A stretch of 64,000 nt of DNA. Source: Nelumbo lutea. Its lineage: Eukaryota > Streptophyta > Magnoliopsida > Proteales > Nelumbonaceae. The position numbers and the translations under genes were made by a program. Positions within the stretch are counted from its first letter, which is position 1, and every line of letters begins with the position of its first letter. Below, piece by piece: positions 12,712-24,900 of this stretch. The stretch lies in assembly GCA_022828595.1 (NCBI GenBank), contig JAKGHH010000008.1, positions 5,268,728 to 5,332,727 on the forward strand, written 5' to 3'. The notes below the pieces were generated by a model. The model ran no database searches. It was given only the letters and a program-made list of their open reading frames with translations, and had not been told where the DNA came from.

Positions 12712-15310
12712 AAATTTCTCATGTTCATACTTTTGATGTTTCTTGCACTACTTGTTGTTTGAGTAAAAGTCATGCTTTACCTATTTCACAGTTCTAAGCA
12801 TGCCACTAAACCTTTTGAGATAATACGCAATGATGTTTGGTTTGCTTCTATTACTTCATGATTGGGATACAAATACTTTGTATTGTTTATAGATGATTGT
12901 GCCAGATACACTTAGATTTATTTTTTACGGCACAAATCAGAGGTCTTTACGACATTTAAATTATTTCATGCTATGGTGCAAACTCGCTTCAAATGTAATG
13001 TGAGTATCCTCCATTCAGATTCAGGGGGAGAATATAGAGACAGAGACTTTCAGGCCTACTTGAGGAGTTGTGGAATTCAATCTCCACGCAGCTCACTCCT
13101 CAACAGAATGGTGTAGCCGAACGGAAGAATGGACATATCCTCAGTGTTGTTTGGACATTACTATAAGAATCCCACGCTCCAACTTCATTTTGGGTAGAAG
13201 CAGCTAGTACAGTTCTGTATTTGATCAACTATCTTCCTTCTTCTGTTCTTGACAACACTTCTCCCTTCCAAAAACTTTTTGGTCATCCCCCAAACTTCTT
13301 CAGTCTTCATGTTTTTGGGTGTCTTTGTTTTATACATCTTTTTGTTCGTGAACGTTCTAAATTAACTGCTCAGTCTGCTATGTGTGCCATTTGTGGGATA
13401 TAGTCCTGACCACAAAGGACTCTTGTGTTATGACCCTACTATTCGTCGTATTTGGATTTCACGGAATGTTTTGTTTCTTGAACATATATCCTCTTTGTTG
13501 GAATTGCTAGATTGCTTGCTTCTTCTATCTCTGTTTTTCTAGACTTTGATTCAGATAACACTCCTACTTTTTCTACTAGGAAAGATCTTTTTTGTCTTCA
13601 ATCGTAAGTGGCCACGTGTCCCAAATCCTGTGCCTACAACCCTTCTTCCACCTGGTCCAGAGCATCCTCCTTTTGCACCTCTTGTAAGTGACATTTCACC
13701 CCAAGATCCTCCTATTTAGATGGTAGTTCTCCTATTCCACTTCGTTGTTCTACTCGTATCTCTCGACCTCTTGATCGCTATGGTTTTCCTTCAAGCCATA
13801 GCTAATTTTCTGTTGTACTTTATTCCACAGATATTCCTAGTTTTTATCAGCAAACCATTAGAAGTTCTCATTGGAAAGAAGCCATGGATGCCGAAATTCA
13901 TGTCCTCCATGAGAATGATACTTGGGATCTTGTGCTTGCTTCTTCAGATGCTTTTATTGCTGGAAGTTGTTGGGTCTACACAATCAAACTAAAATCATAT
14001 GGTTTCCTTGATCGATATAAGGCTCGGTTAGTTGCCCAAGGATACAATCAGGGATATGGGATTGATTATGAAGAAGCTTTTGCCCCAGTTGCTAAGATCA
14101 CCATAGTCTAGGTTCTTCTAGCCTTATCTGCTATTCATTCCTGGTCTATCTACCAATTAGATGTGAAGAATGCTTTTCTTCATGGTTAACTAAAGGAGAC
14201 AGTCTACATGAAGCCTCCACCTGGATATTGCAGTGGTTCTTCACGTGTCTGTCGCCTAAAGAAATCCCTATATGGTTTGAAGCAAGCACCCAAGGCTTGG
14301 TTTGAGCGCTGTTGAGATGTTGTAGCTGGGTATGGTTACTCTCTCTTTGTTAGGAGAAGGACCCAGGGTATTACTATTCTACTGTTATATGTTGATGACA
14401 TGCTTTTAACTGTGGATGATTATGATGGCATTTGTGAGTTGAAGTCCTTACATCACAACTCCTTTCACATGAAGGACTTGGGCCCTCTTACTTATTTCTT
14501 GGGTTTGGAAGTCCATCGTAGTAGTTGAGGGTATTTCATTTGTCAGCAAAGATATGCCTCTGATCTCGTCAAATTAGCTAGAATTACTGATGAGAAACAT
14601 GTTGATACCCCTTTGGAGCTGAGTGTCAAGTTGTCTAAATTTGAAGGTCTAGTTCTTCCTAATGCTACTTTGTACCGTCAGCTATGACTCGGCCTGATAT
14701 TTCACATGTTGTTTAGGTCGTTAGTCAGTTTGTTTCTGCCCCTTGTCAAGCTCATATGACTGTTGTTCGCTGCATCATCCGTTATGTTAGAGACACAACT
14801 TTTCTGGGACTGTTTTTCTCATCACCCATACAATTGAGAGTTTATGCTGATGTAGATTGGGCTGGTTGTCCTAACACTTGCCGATCCACTACTAGGTGGT
14901 GTGTCTTCATGGGTGACTCCCTCATCTCCTGGAACTGTAAGAAACAACACCATCACTAAGTTTTCTACTGAAGCTGAGTATAGAGCCATGTCTTTTGCCT
15001 GTAGTGATATTGTTTGGTTGAAGCCTCTCTTCATGGATCTTGGTACTTAACTTCCTACTCTTATCCTTCTATATGACGACAACACAAGTGCTATCAAGAT
15101 TGCATCTAATCCTATCTTCCATGAGAAGACTAAACATATCGAGGTGCACCGTCACTTTATTAGAGACCTTTTCATTGTTGGCTCTATATCTCTTCCTCAT
15201 GTAGCCTCTCACATGCAGATTGCCGACATCTTCGCCAAGGCCATGTCTAAGAGTTGACACCTCATTCTTATGGGCAAACTGATGTTGATGTCTACGCATC
15301 AGTTTGAGGG
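12712..15310 (+). pseudogene. C4 integrase, RT and RNase H
   Basis: Integrase pieces: KYFVLFIDDCARYT near 12870 and SDSGGEYRDRDF near 13020. RT from about 13880 with [37 protein letters not shown] near 14260, and YVDDMLLT near 14390. RNase H pieces YADVDWAGC near 14840 and TEAEYRAMSFACSD near 14965. At least ten stops or shifts. Confidence 0.8.
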
Positions 15311-15314
15311 GGAG

Positions 15315-15521
15315 TGTGAAGATATATCTTGATGTACATTATTAGTATAGCCCTTGTTGTATAGTACTCATTATTTTATTTGTTCTTTTTATCTTTCAGC
15401 CCTATAAGGGCATTCTTGTAACTGTACATATTTTTTAATATAAAAGAGGCTCTTTGGAGTGGGGGTCGACCATTCTTGACACCCCTGAATCTGCTCTCTC
15501 TTGTTCTAAGTTCTGCTCACA
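15315..15521 (+). repeat. 3' LTR of C4 (about 207 bp)
   Basis: Preceded by the polypurine tract gagggggag. Begins TGTGAAGATATATCTTG and contains a poly-A-signal-like region; the end at ...TGCTCACA is chosen for the CA border and is approximate. Confidence 0.68.
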
Positions 15522-15539
15522 TGAAAACAATTCCCATAG

Positions 15540-15940
15540 GCTCCGTTTGGTGCAAATTTCATTTGCATTGGTATAAATGCATGGGAGTACAAATGGACTG
15601 AGTGTAAATCCTGGTTTACTTTTGCTTCAGATTTGACCTTATTTTGTAAATCCTGGTCCCCAATTTGTATGAAAGAGAAATGAGGCAGGAGGAAATTTAT
15701 TTTTTGGGGGGATGTGGTCCCCACTTTATATGAGAGAATTAAGGTGGGGGAAGTGTGTGCAAATTCTACATCAGTTTTTCAGATGTAAAATTTGCACTGC
15801 TAATGGATGCAAATGAGACAAAAGTGCAAACTTTGCATCAGGTAACAGTGCAAATCATAATCACAAACAAATGGATGCAAAACAGAACCAGGTGCAAAAT
15901 TTGATTCCGGTTCAGATTTGCATTGCAAAAATGTGCAGCC
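15540..15940 (+). mobile_element. Possible small inverted-repeat element
   Basis: Starts GGCTCCGTTTGGTGCAAAT and ends in a loosely complementary ...TTTGCATTGCAAAAATGTGCAGCC, with many TTGCA/TGCAA blocks in between. The GGCTCCGTTTGG start is common in Harbinger- or hAT-like MITEs of plants. Ends and target duplication are not clean. Confidence 0.35.
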
Positions 15941-17399
15941 TAGATAACAGTAATTACCTTCTGTAGCCTATAATATCATAAGCTAGAATGATGCAAAGAA
16001 CATTTGGCTTCCATTCCATAGAGTTACATTATACAAGGTCTAAGTAAACCATCCTTTGGGAGGAAAAGAAAAGAAAAACAGATGCTTATTAGGAATGCCA
16101 TTTTAATCTGCAATGGGAAAGGAAAAATTCCATTTCTCTATAACAAAATTATGACAAATAAAGAGTTTCTGATGGTAGCTCCAGAGGGAACCCTGGTCCA
16201 GCTGGGATTTGTGGAGCTATGTTACCCAGATACGGAAAGGACAGAGCAAGATATGGTATCTGATTTGAAATTTGTACTAAACAGTTGAAGTATCTGAAAT
16301 GATATGGAACCTTACATTACCTTTTTGCTTTAAAGGAAAGAAGAAAAAGATTCAAGAAAGGGTGACAAGAAACCACCAAAGAAAACTGGACCTGCAACAC
16401 CCACCACACCAGACAAAAGAACATCAACTCTTTACAAAACCAACCTTGTAGAGATAACTATGTAAGCCACGTAAAGGGGAAGCACCCCACCCTTCAACAA
16501 AAAAGGAAAAACTTCCCCAACCTTACAACAGTCCATAAGAAAAGACAACACAATTTTGATCCAACAACCACATCAACATCCATCTGCAGCAATGGCCATG
16601 GCAAAACAATAAATACCTACACTTGACAAGCTCCAACAGAGATAGCTGCTCCTAACTCACCCTAACCAGCCATCCCACTTTCCAAAACTCTCTTCTAGCA
16701 CAATCTTCATTGCGCAGACAAGAGCATACCCAATTTCTTTCCAACTTAAATTTCTCTTTCATCCACCATATTGATTTCTATTTTCTTGTCAACTTGAGTA
16801 CCTTGGTCTAACACATAGACTTCATCAAGCACTACTTGGTCCATCTCTCCCTAGTCATGGCCTTGGTGACTGTGCTTGAGGCAAGATGATGGTGACTGCT
16901 CTAGTTCTGTAACTCTTGTTCTGAATAGGATTGTCCACATTAAACTGCATAATCTCCTCTAAAGATGAAACAATTCTCTCAATCCATATGAAATCTGAAT
17001 AATTCTTGCCTCAAGCACAGTCACCATCATCCCCTACCTCCCAGCACTACACTCTTCAGCAAAATATGGTTCTAATTTTTTATCTATGAATTCATCATTG
17101 ACAATTCCTTCTACAGTAGAGTCATAAACTTATCTCTGTTGCCAAACTTCCATATCCTATTGCTTCTAAAACATTCAAATTCTTCACATACTCTCCTTGA
17201 ACTCTAAACAACTTCCCAGAATCTAAACTAGAAGAACATAAATTATCCTCGCTGCCCCCTTCTCTTATATACATTCTTAAACTTCCCCACTCGAACGAGC
17301 TCCACAAAGACCACTTTTTAGATGATAAAGCAATTTAGCAATATGCACCAATTGATGGATCTTAGATCCTCCAAATTCTTATGGGAGTCATATAGCTAG
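15941..17399. other. Intron sequence, no gene recognised; one foldback
   Basis: No exon with GH35 similarity and no transposon domain seen. Contains a perfect 21-bp inverted repeat, 16865-16885 against 17005-17025, with a 119-bp spacer. Confidence 0.6.
16865..17025. repeat. 21-bp perfect inverted repeat with 119-bp spacer
   Basis: GGTGACTGTGCTTGAGGCAA (+G) at 16865-16885 is exactly complementary to 17005-17025. A further ATGATGGTGACT follows the left arm, and its complement also follows the right arm, so the pieces overlap in a mosaic way. Confidence 0.85.
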
Positions 17400-17760
17400 G
17401 TGACTCCAAAATCTCTTCTTAGTAATTAAGGAAGATTACAAGAAGTGATGCCAAAATCTGGGCACCAGTCAATGAAACTGCTGCATTGCCTTAATGAAAT
17501 AAGAGGATTCATTGCTATGCTTATTGTCCAGGCTAGATGGATCCTAAAAGAGCTTAGTGCGATGGCTGATATGCTTGCTAAATCAGGGGTTCATGAGGTC
17601 TTTTTGTATAGCGAAAGCACCATGCTTGAATGGTTTTGAACTGGATGGGGTTGCCATATGCCCATATTTTGTTCAATTTTTTACATCTTCTTATGTATAC
17701 CTCTTTCCTTTACCCAATATAATTCAGAAACTCTTTCTGAAAATAAAGAAATAAGGAGAT
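17400..17760 (+). mobile_element. LINE 3' remnant (RNase H tail)
   Basis: The translated stretch ARWILKELSAMADMLAKSG resembles the last helix of the RNase H domain of plant L1-type LINEs (xxREANxxADxLAKxG). An AT-rich 3' tail follows. Sense to the host gene. Confidence 0.55.
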
Positions 17761-18816
17761 TGATAATTTTCTCCTGCACTGATAACTCTTGTTACAAGGG
17801 AAACGGGCATTTTATGTGGTTAGATGATAAAGAAGAGGCTTCCATTGGTCACAATAAGTTCTGAGAATTTTATCCAGAGGACATTAATAGCCTGTTTCAG
17901 TCGTCTTTCTTCACTTGTTGACAGAGGAGAAACATGAGCATCCGTCCTTCGGTTTGTGAGGGAAGAGAGGAATGCTAGGGTTTTCTTTTTTTTTTTTCTT
18001 TTAATCTGATAAGAGCCCAAGCTACTATCCTTGCCACAAGGACTTAGACTGAACTGCTCATTGGATATTCAAGTCTTAAAGTGGAAGGACACTCCCAGGT
18101 CATAATAGTTTGTACGAGGAATGAGTCTTGAGGCTTTGGAGGCTTCACCATCACCTAAGAGAAACAAAATCCTTTGCTGAAATCCTGCAAACTCCATTTT
18201 AATGAATATCTAGACTGCTAATTATCTAGTGGATGCATTAGGTGGGAAGGAGTACACAGGAGGGGAAACATATATGGAATCCATTTCCCTGTGTTAATTC
18301 TTGATCTTTGTTTGGATCAGGAGTATGTAAATTGACACTCAACAGGGGAAGAATAGCAAGACGGATAGCTCATTCTTCCTGTTTTGTGGAGGCATCTATT
18401 TCTTTGCTTCTTTTATTCTTTATTCTCCATTTTTTTATAAAATCTAATGAAATTTTCAAAAGAGACCAGATCCTTGAAATCAGAGAGGAAAAAAAGTCTT
18501 GATCCAGATGATTTTATGCATTAACTCAATTCCCTTATTATTCTTAACATTAGGTCCCCCCACCCCCCGCGTGCACACTCGTGCACACCAAAAACAAACT
18601 TCTTTTTTTGGAACATGTTCTCATGGTGATTAAGAAAAACAAAGGACAACATCTTATCATTTTTGAGGGTCTTGCTTAGCATTCAACTATTGTTGAACAT
18701 GGACCTTCTAACTTGGAAATTGAACTCTAACTCAATTGAACCCCTTTGTGTTGTTTAAGCCCTGTCTATTTTTTTATAGTTTGGTATTTTCACTAACCAG
18801 AAATTACTTGTGGCAG
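17761..18816. other. Intron sequence, nothing recognised
   Basis: AT-rich, ending in the acceptor of exon A. The short open stretches have no recognisable similarity. Confidence 0.6.
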
Positions 18817-18911
18817 ATAGAAAATGAGTATGGCTCGTATGGAGATGATCAAAGATACCTTCGTCACCTTGTTACTTTGGCTAGAAGGCACCTTGGAAAC
18901 AATACAATTTT
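18817..18911 (+). CDS. BGAL17: BGAL17-like exon A (catalytic acid/base)
   Basis: Preceded by the acceptor ttgtggcag and followed by gtaata. It encodes [11 protein letters not shown] and then [19 protein letters not shown] and ends two bases into the next codon. The ENE motif holds the general acid/base glutamate of GH35. The exon before it, which should end with the conserved GGPIIMVQ segment, is not visible between 15522 and 18816. Confidence 0.92.
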
Positions 18912-21900
18912 GTAATACTTCCAGATCATTACACTTTCCTGTTCATATTCTGTGGAGGAATATTCTAAGTATTATCTTAATTGGCCAAGTACATGCATGA
19001 TTTATTTCATATAATGGTGTTTATTTTTCATTTTTTAATTTTGTATTTTCTATATTTCAAGTAAATGCAAATTCACTGAAAATGCATTAACTGTCTCCTA
19101 CCTACCTTAAGGTTCCATTACTTTAATTTTTTTTCTTGGTTAAAAGTCGAGGGGAGTTTAAGGGGAGCTACCTTATTTTACTTGTCGTATGCCTGTACGG
19201 TACCTCAATTTTTGTATTTTTGTATTAGGATTTTCTTTGCTTTTAACGAAATAATGTAAACCATCACCAACCTACATCTTGTTTGTTTGTTAAGTGGAGC
19301 AGATGTGGGTGCATTCTTCCACCTACAAAGATTTTATGCACCTCAAGAAAGGGGCTGTTTAATGACAACTGAAATGGCTGAACTGAATGACTTACTGCTT
19401 TGTCTTTTAGTAAGTTATTAAGAAGGATGTAAGCTCCTTAATGGCTTAATGGATGAATCTGAAGTTGGATTGATTATTATACCCTTGAATATTTTATTAT
19501 TTAATTATTTTATCCACTAAAGACAAAGCAATAAGTCATTCATGTATTGCAATTTTAGTAAAAATATTAGTATGAATCTTGGTACAAATTAAGTTGATTA
19601 TCATGAGAGACCCCAAGCTAACCACTTTTGGTACCTGGGATCAATTATCCATAATGAGAAAGAACTAATGAGGATGTTGCCCATAGAATTAGAGCAGGGT
19701 GGTTGAAGTGAAGAGGTGCATCAAATATGCCGCGTGATCAGCATATATCAACAAGACTAATGGAAAATTATATAAGACAGTTATATGACTAGCATTGCTA
19801 TATGGTATAGACAATTGGGAAGTCAAGAAACATGTTAAAAAATGAGTGTATCTGACAGGATGCTGAGATGGATGAGTGGCAAGACTAGAAATGATAAAAT
19901 CATAAATAAGTACATTAGAGAGGACTTAGGAGTGGCTCCAATTAGTGGCAAGAGGAGGAAAAGTGAATTGGTGCAAATAAAAGGCTCTATAAGAGCAAGG
20001 GCGTGGGTCTTGCTAGAGCACAACTGCAAGACAGGATCCATGTAGCCAAAACCAAATAGTTGGGATTCAGGCTGAGTTGTGTTGTGATTCATATATTTTT
20101 TATTTTAATCAAAATTATTTTTAGATGTTCAACTTATTGCTTTTGCAGGTATACTACAGATGGTGGTTCAAGGGAAACCCTTGAAAAAGGAACTATTCGT
20201 GGAGCTGATGTATTTTCAGGTTAAGTTAATTACTTTTGATGAATAAAGATAGATTTATTAATTCATAGAATCAAGCTCATACAAGCATCCCTTGAAGAGG
20301 CGTGAGCTGTGACCTCTCCTGACAAAGTGCAAAGTAAAATGTAAAAAATAAACATATTACATCCGAGCCCAGAACAACAGTTCCCTATTTTCCCCTTGCT
20401 TGGCTAGACAATCAACTATTGTATTCTTACAGATATGTTACGTGCTAGCCACTTAAACTTCTTGACTTCATTTTTGTAGGTCCACACAGCAATCTTTGGG
20501 TCCTTTAACCAGCCCACTATCACCTTGGAATCCCCCCTTCAATCAAAAGCCATTCCATGCCTAGATAAGTTGTGGACCGCACTCTTTGAATGGCAGCTAG
20601 TAGAGTCTCCAAATCCCAAAGGACCCAAGTAGAAAACCACAATCTCTCCAAGCTCATTCCTCACAACTCCTCCCAAACTAGAGGGACTTGGGTTGCCTTG
20701 ACTACTGTTGTAATTCAGCTTCAAAAAACCTTTAGGGGGGGGGTGCTCAACTTGCTGCCACCCTAATCTTTATGGGAGAACACCTTGATACTTCTGATCA
20801 ATTCCTCCAAATATCATTAAAGGATAATTGGTGAAATAAATCCAAGGTCTTTAACTAGTGTATTACCCTATTCAACACACACTCCTTTAATTCTTGGCAA
20901 CTGCTGTCATTCTATTGGAAGATTCTCATATTCCTTTCTTCCCAAATCGTCCAAATCAGAGCTGTTCTAGCACATCTCCACATAACCCTTCCTCTTTTGT
21001 TATGCCAGACAAAGGTAGAAGGATTAAAGAGCGTGCTTACTTTTGTTGGCATGTTCCACCTGCACCCAAACAACTAAAAAAGCCAATCCCACAACCCTGC
21101 AATAACAGAGCAAGAGATTAGCAAGTGGTAGCAATCATCACCATGAGACCTGCAAAGAAACACCAATTAGATGAAATACAAAGGAAAGGTCTTTCTCTTC
21201 TGTAGGTTTCCAAGGAGTTTATTTTCCCATAATACACTTCCCAACAGAAAGCCATAACTTTTGGGGCAACAGATCTGCACCAAACTTCCTTAATAGGGAA
21301 AACCTGCTAAGACAAAGGGACTTGAAAAAAAGAGGCACACGAGAAGGCCCCTTTGGGCCGAGGAGACCAGACTTGTTTATTTGATTCAGAGGGATCCAAA
21401 CAAATCTTATTGTGATTTTAGATAAGCAATCAATTTTTTCATTCCTTAACCCTCTATGGAACCCAAAATCCCAATTTGGAGCTAAACGATTTATACAAGG
21501 GGAGAGGAATTTTGAGATCACATATTTTTTGTATTAGGACATAGAGAATAAGGAAGGGAAGAGGCCCTTTAAGGGGCTATCCCCAATCCAGACATCCTCC
21601 CAGAACTGAACAGAGTTTCCAAAATAAATGTCATACCTATTGATTATTTTCATCATTATCATCATAGTTGTCAAAGTGACAAGGTGCCCTTGGAGGGTCA
21701 CCTTGCCTACTTGCCAAGTAGATTTGTACATGCTGTTATGAAATACTTTAATATTGTTAATTTTTTTAAATTATAATTATAAAATAGACATTATTAAACT
21801 AAAATATTCATTTTGTGTTTATATACTGGTTTCTTTTTTTATTATTTTCTTATTTGTTAGGGTTTAATCTGTTGGAAGGATTAGAATCCATCATATGGAT

Positions 21901-24900
21901 GGCCGAACCATGCTAGATGGCTAGGTGAATTTAAAAAATTTTTCCTAACTTGTTCCGGAACCGATTTCCCTGTGATTTTGAAAACTGAATTTTTCGAATC
22001 GATATTGCACTGAACCTGACCAGATTTGAAACCAAAATTAAAGCAGATTGTACCTAATACAGAGACCACAAATCACAACTCCCAGAGTGAATGTTCATTC
22101 CCAATATCTGTCCCAAAACCAGCCTCCAACTGAAGATGGCACAGTGTACGGGAGAAGCTGGTTCAGCAACATTGTTTTCAGCAAAACTGCTATCCAACTT
22201 GCTTGGATCGAATAGGGATGTGTGAGCCTGATTTCCCTAATGATTTTTTTTTTTTTTGCAAAATATTAGAGGAAAAACTGATAAAAATCAGTTCTTGCAA
22301 TGGCTATGTCGTGATAGGGTTTCTGGGAGAGAAGAGAAAAGAGGAGAGAGCAAGAAATGAAGATAAGTATATGGAACACTCTCCTAATCTAATTAGGAGA
22401 TATCCAAATCTAATTTGGATCTGGACTCTTTTAAGGGATAAGTATTATCCTCTTAAGAGGATAGGTGCTCCATGCCCGGTTTCAACCCAAATCATATTAG
22501 CAATGGGCTTTTGGTCCATTTTCTTCAAAGGATCACATCCCTAGGTGTTGCATGGCCACTTTGGGCCAGATATTGTATGGCGTGGGACCCCACAAAAGTT
22601 TCACACAAGTCCATGAGGGTTTGGCCCCACCTCTGAAAGAGGTTAGGGCGAATTCATTGCTCAAGGTGTTCACTAAGCCAATCAGCCTGGGCTCAATCTA
22701 GGCCCAACATTTACACCTAAATGATCATTGGATTCAGCCACTCTATGAAGACCCAAGGATAATGGACTTATGTGAGATAAAGCCCATAAGGTAATCAGCC
22801 CTGTAATGGTCTTTTACACTTAACCTCTCAGCCCATAATGATCACAACACTGCTCGGCAAGGAAGGACCTCTCTCCTAGCTGCAAGGTTTAGTGCCACAC
22901 TTTTTGCTCAGATGAATCCCGTGATTAAAATCCTTTTGCAAACATTTTCATAAAATAGTAGTATAACATATAAATACATTTTGCAAAATCAGATTTCAAA
23001 TACAGTTAATTTCCACTATCAACAGTTTAGGTTTCCATCAAAGAGAGTGTGAACCCTGATATTCTCTTTGTTCAACAAAGGGGCCAATCCTATCACTATG
23101 GTCACCCACTCAGGTGATTTCCCAAACTACCCCAACATGCCTAGGTATTTGACCCTTGATGGATCTCACTAGTTGGCATTATCAAAGACAACCCAGTCCA
23201 ACACCTAGTGTAGTATCATAATCAAGTCCAGGATAAAGTGTAACCTTCTAGTTTTGCCCATCTATCTCCAAGGTCCAAGGCATAAATGGAAATTGGTCTG
23301 GGTTCAGTGTTTTTTCCAAACACCCACTGCTTGTGCTTTGGGTCTAACCCTAGCAGTTGAGACAAGTTGCTCCAACTATTTGGCAGCACACCAGTATCAG
23401 CCTTGTCAGAATAAACTCCCCAAGTCTATCCAATGGCTGAGAACTTTCTAAACTAACACGAGTCTCATTAGCGTTCAGTTTAAGGAGTAATACACAGAAA
23501 AGGATACCAATATAAACATGAAATAACAATGTACTTTATTCATTTACAGATAAATGTTTATGTACATTAGTCTGATTAGAGTTAAGGGCATACATTGTCT
23601 AACATAATCAACACACACATTGCTAAATGCTCTCTTGAACCCTCAAAGACTTCAAATATCAATCTTGTACTGTTGTTCTTCTCTATCAATAGTTCCTTTT
23701 GCTTCTACACCATTATTATTACCAATAAAACGACAATACATATTAGCATTTAATTTGTATAATAAATTCAAGTACCTAACTTTTTCTTAATCCTAGCAAA
23801 GGAGGAAAATGGCGTAGATCATATACAAATTTTTATTCTAATAGAGATAACATGTGAGGTATTTCATAAAGGCTCTAAGATTTTCTTGATTACTTGTTTG
23901 CAGCTGTTGACTTCTCCACTGGTAGTGATCCATGGTCTATATTCCAGTTGCAGAAGGAATTCAATGCCCCTGGAAGATCACCCCCTCTTTCTTCGTTAGT
24001 ATTATCTTTTCCTACTGCAATGTGCATAAACTGGAGGAATTTGCTGCTCATGTGCTTGGTGTTTCAGGGAATTTTATACAGGTTGGCTTACTCACTGGGG
24101 AGAGAAACTTGCTGAAACTGATGCTAATTTTACAGCGAATGCATTGGAAGCCATTTTGTCAAAAAATGGTTCTGCTGTGCTTTATGTATGCTACCACTCT
24201 CAGCTTTCTACTTGGAATTGATTGCTTGATTGGTATAACAATTATATATATAAGCTTTCCTAAATGTCAGATGGCACATGGAGGAACAAACTTTGGATTT
24301 TTCAGTGGTGCAAACACTGGTGGGAGTAGTTCCAATTACATGCCTGACCTTACTTCGTATGATTATGTAAGAAAAACAACAAAAAATATCGACATGATTC
24401 TTAACTTTTATTCTGAAATATTCATTATAATATTAAATTAATTCCTTTTTTTCAGGATGCTCCTATCAAGGAAACTGGTGATGTGGATAATTTGAAGTTC
24501 AAAGGCATGTTCTTCTTAACTTGATTTTGCAGTGAGAATCCACTATTTGTCAGTTACAATTATTTCTGTGACTAAGCACATATTACTACTTTGTTCTGTA
24601 GATGTCTAAAGACCAAAAAAGGAAAAAATTCAAAAATAAAATACTTTAATGCTTTTCAAACAATTTATTCATTTACATAGAGGCTATAGAAGCTTTGCTA
24701 GTGTCCTGGTCAGCTGACCTGACTTATAATTGGAATTAGCGGAAGCGAGGTTGGATTGGAAATGCACATCATTATAATGGCACTTACTGGGATGTTTCAT
24801 ACTTTCATTTATTTATCATTACTAAGTGTTGTTTTGGAGCTATCTTCAAGTTTGTTTGTGGAGTTTCAGTAAAGCAACTATTTATGTTTCAAAAAAAAAA

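Larger units (their letters stand above)
12712..15521 (+). mobile_element. Copia element C4, 3' half (oldest of the nest)
   Basis: Heavily decayed plus-strand copia element, distinct in sequence from C1, C2 and C3. It starts in the GAG-preintegrase/integrase region at the C2 border and ends in its own LTR. Many stops and indels. The 5' half is expected left of the window. Confidence 0.78.

Noticed and set aside
15522..18816. Search for the beta-galactosidase exon preceding 18817
   Set aside because: No frame ends in a MVQ-type segment before a GT donor, and none shows barrel similarity. The preceding exon is taken to lie left of the window.
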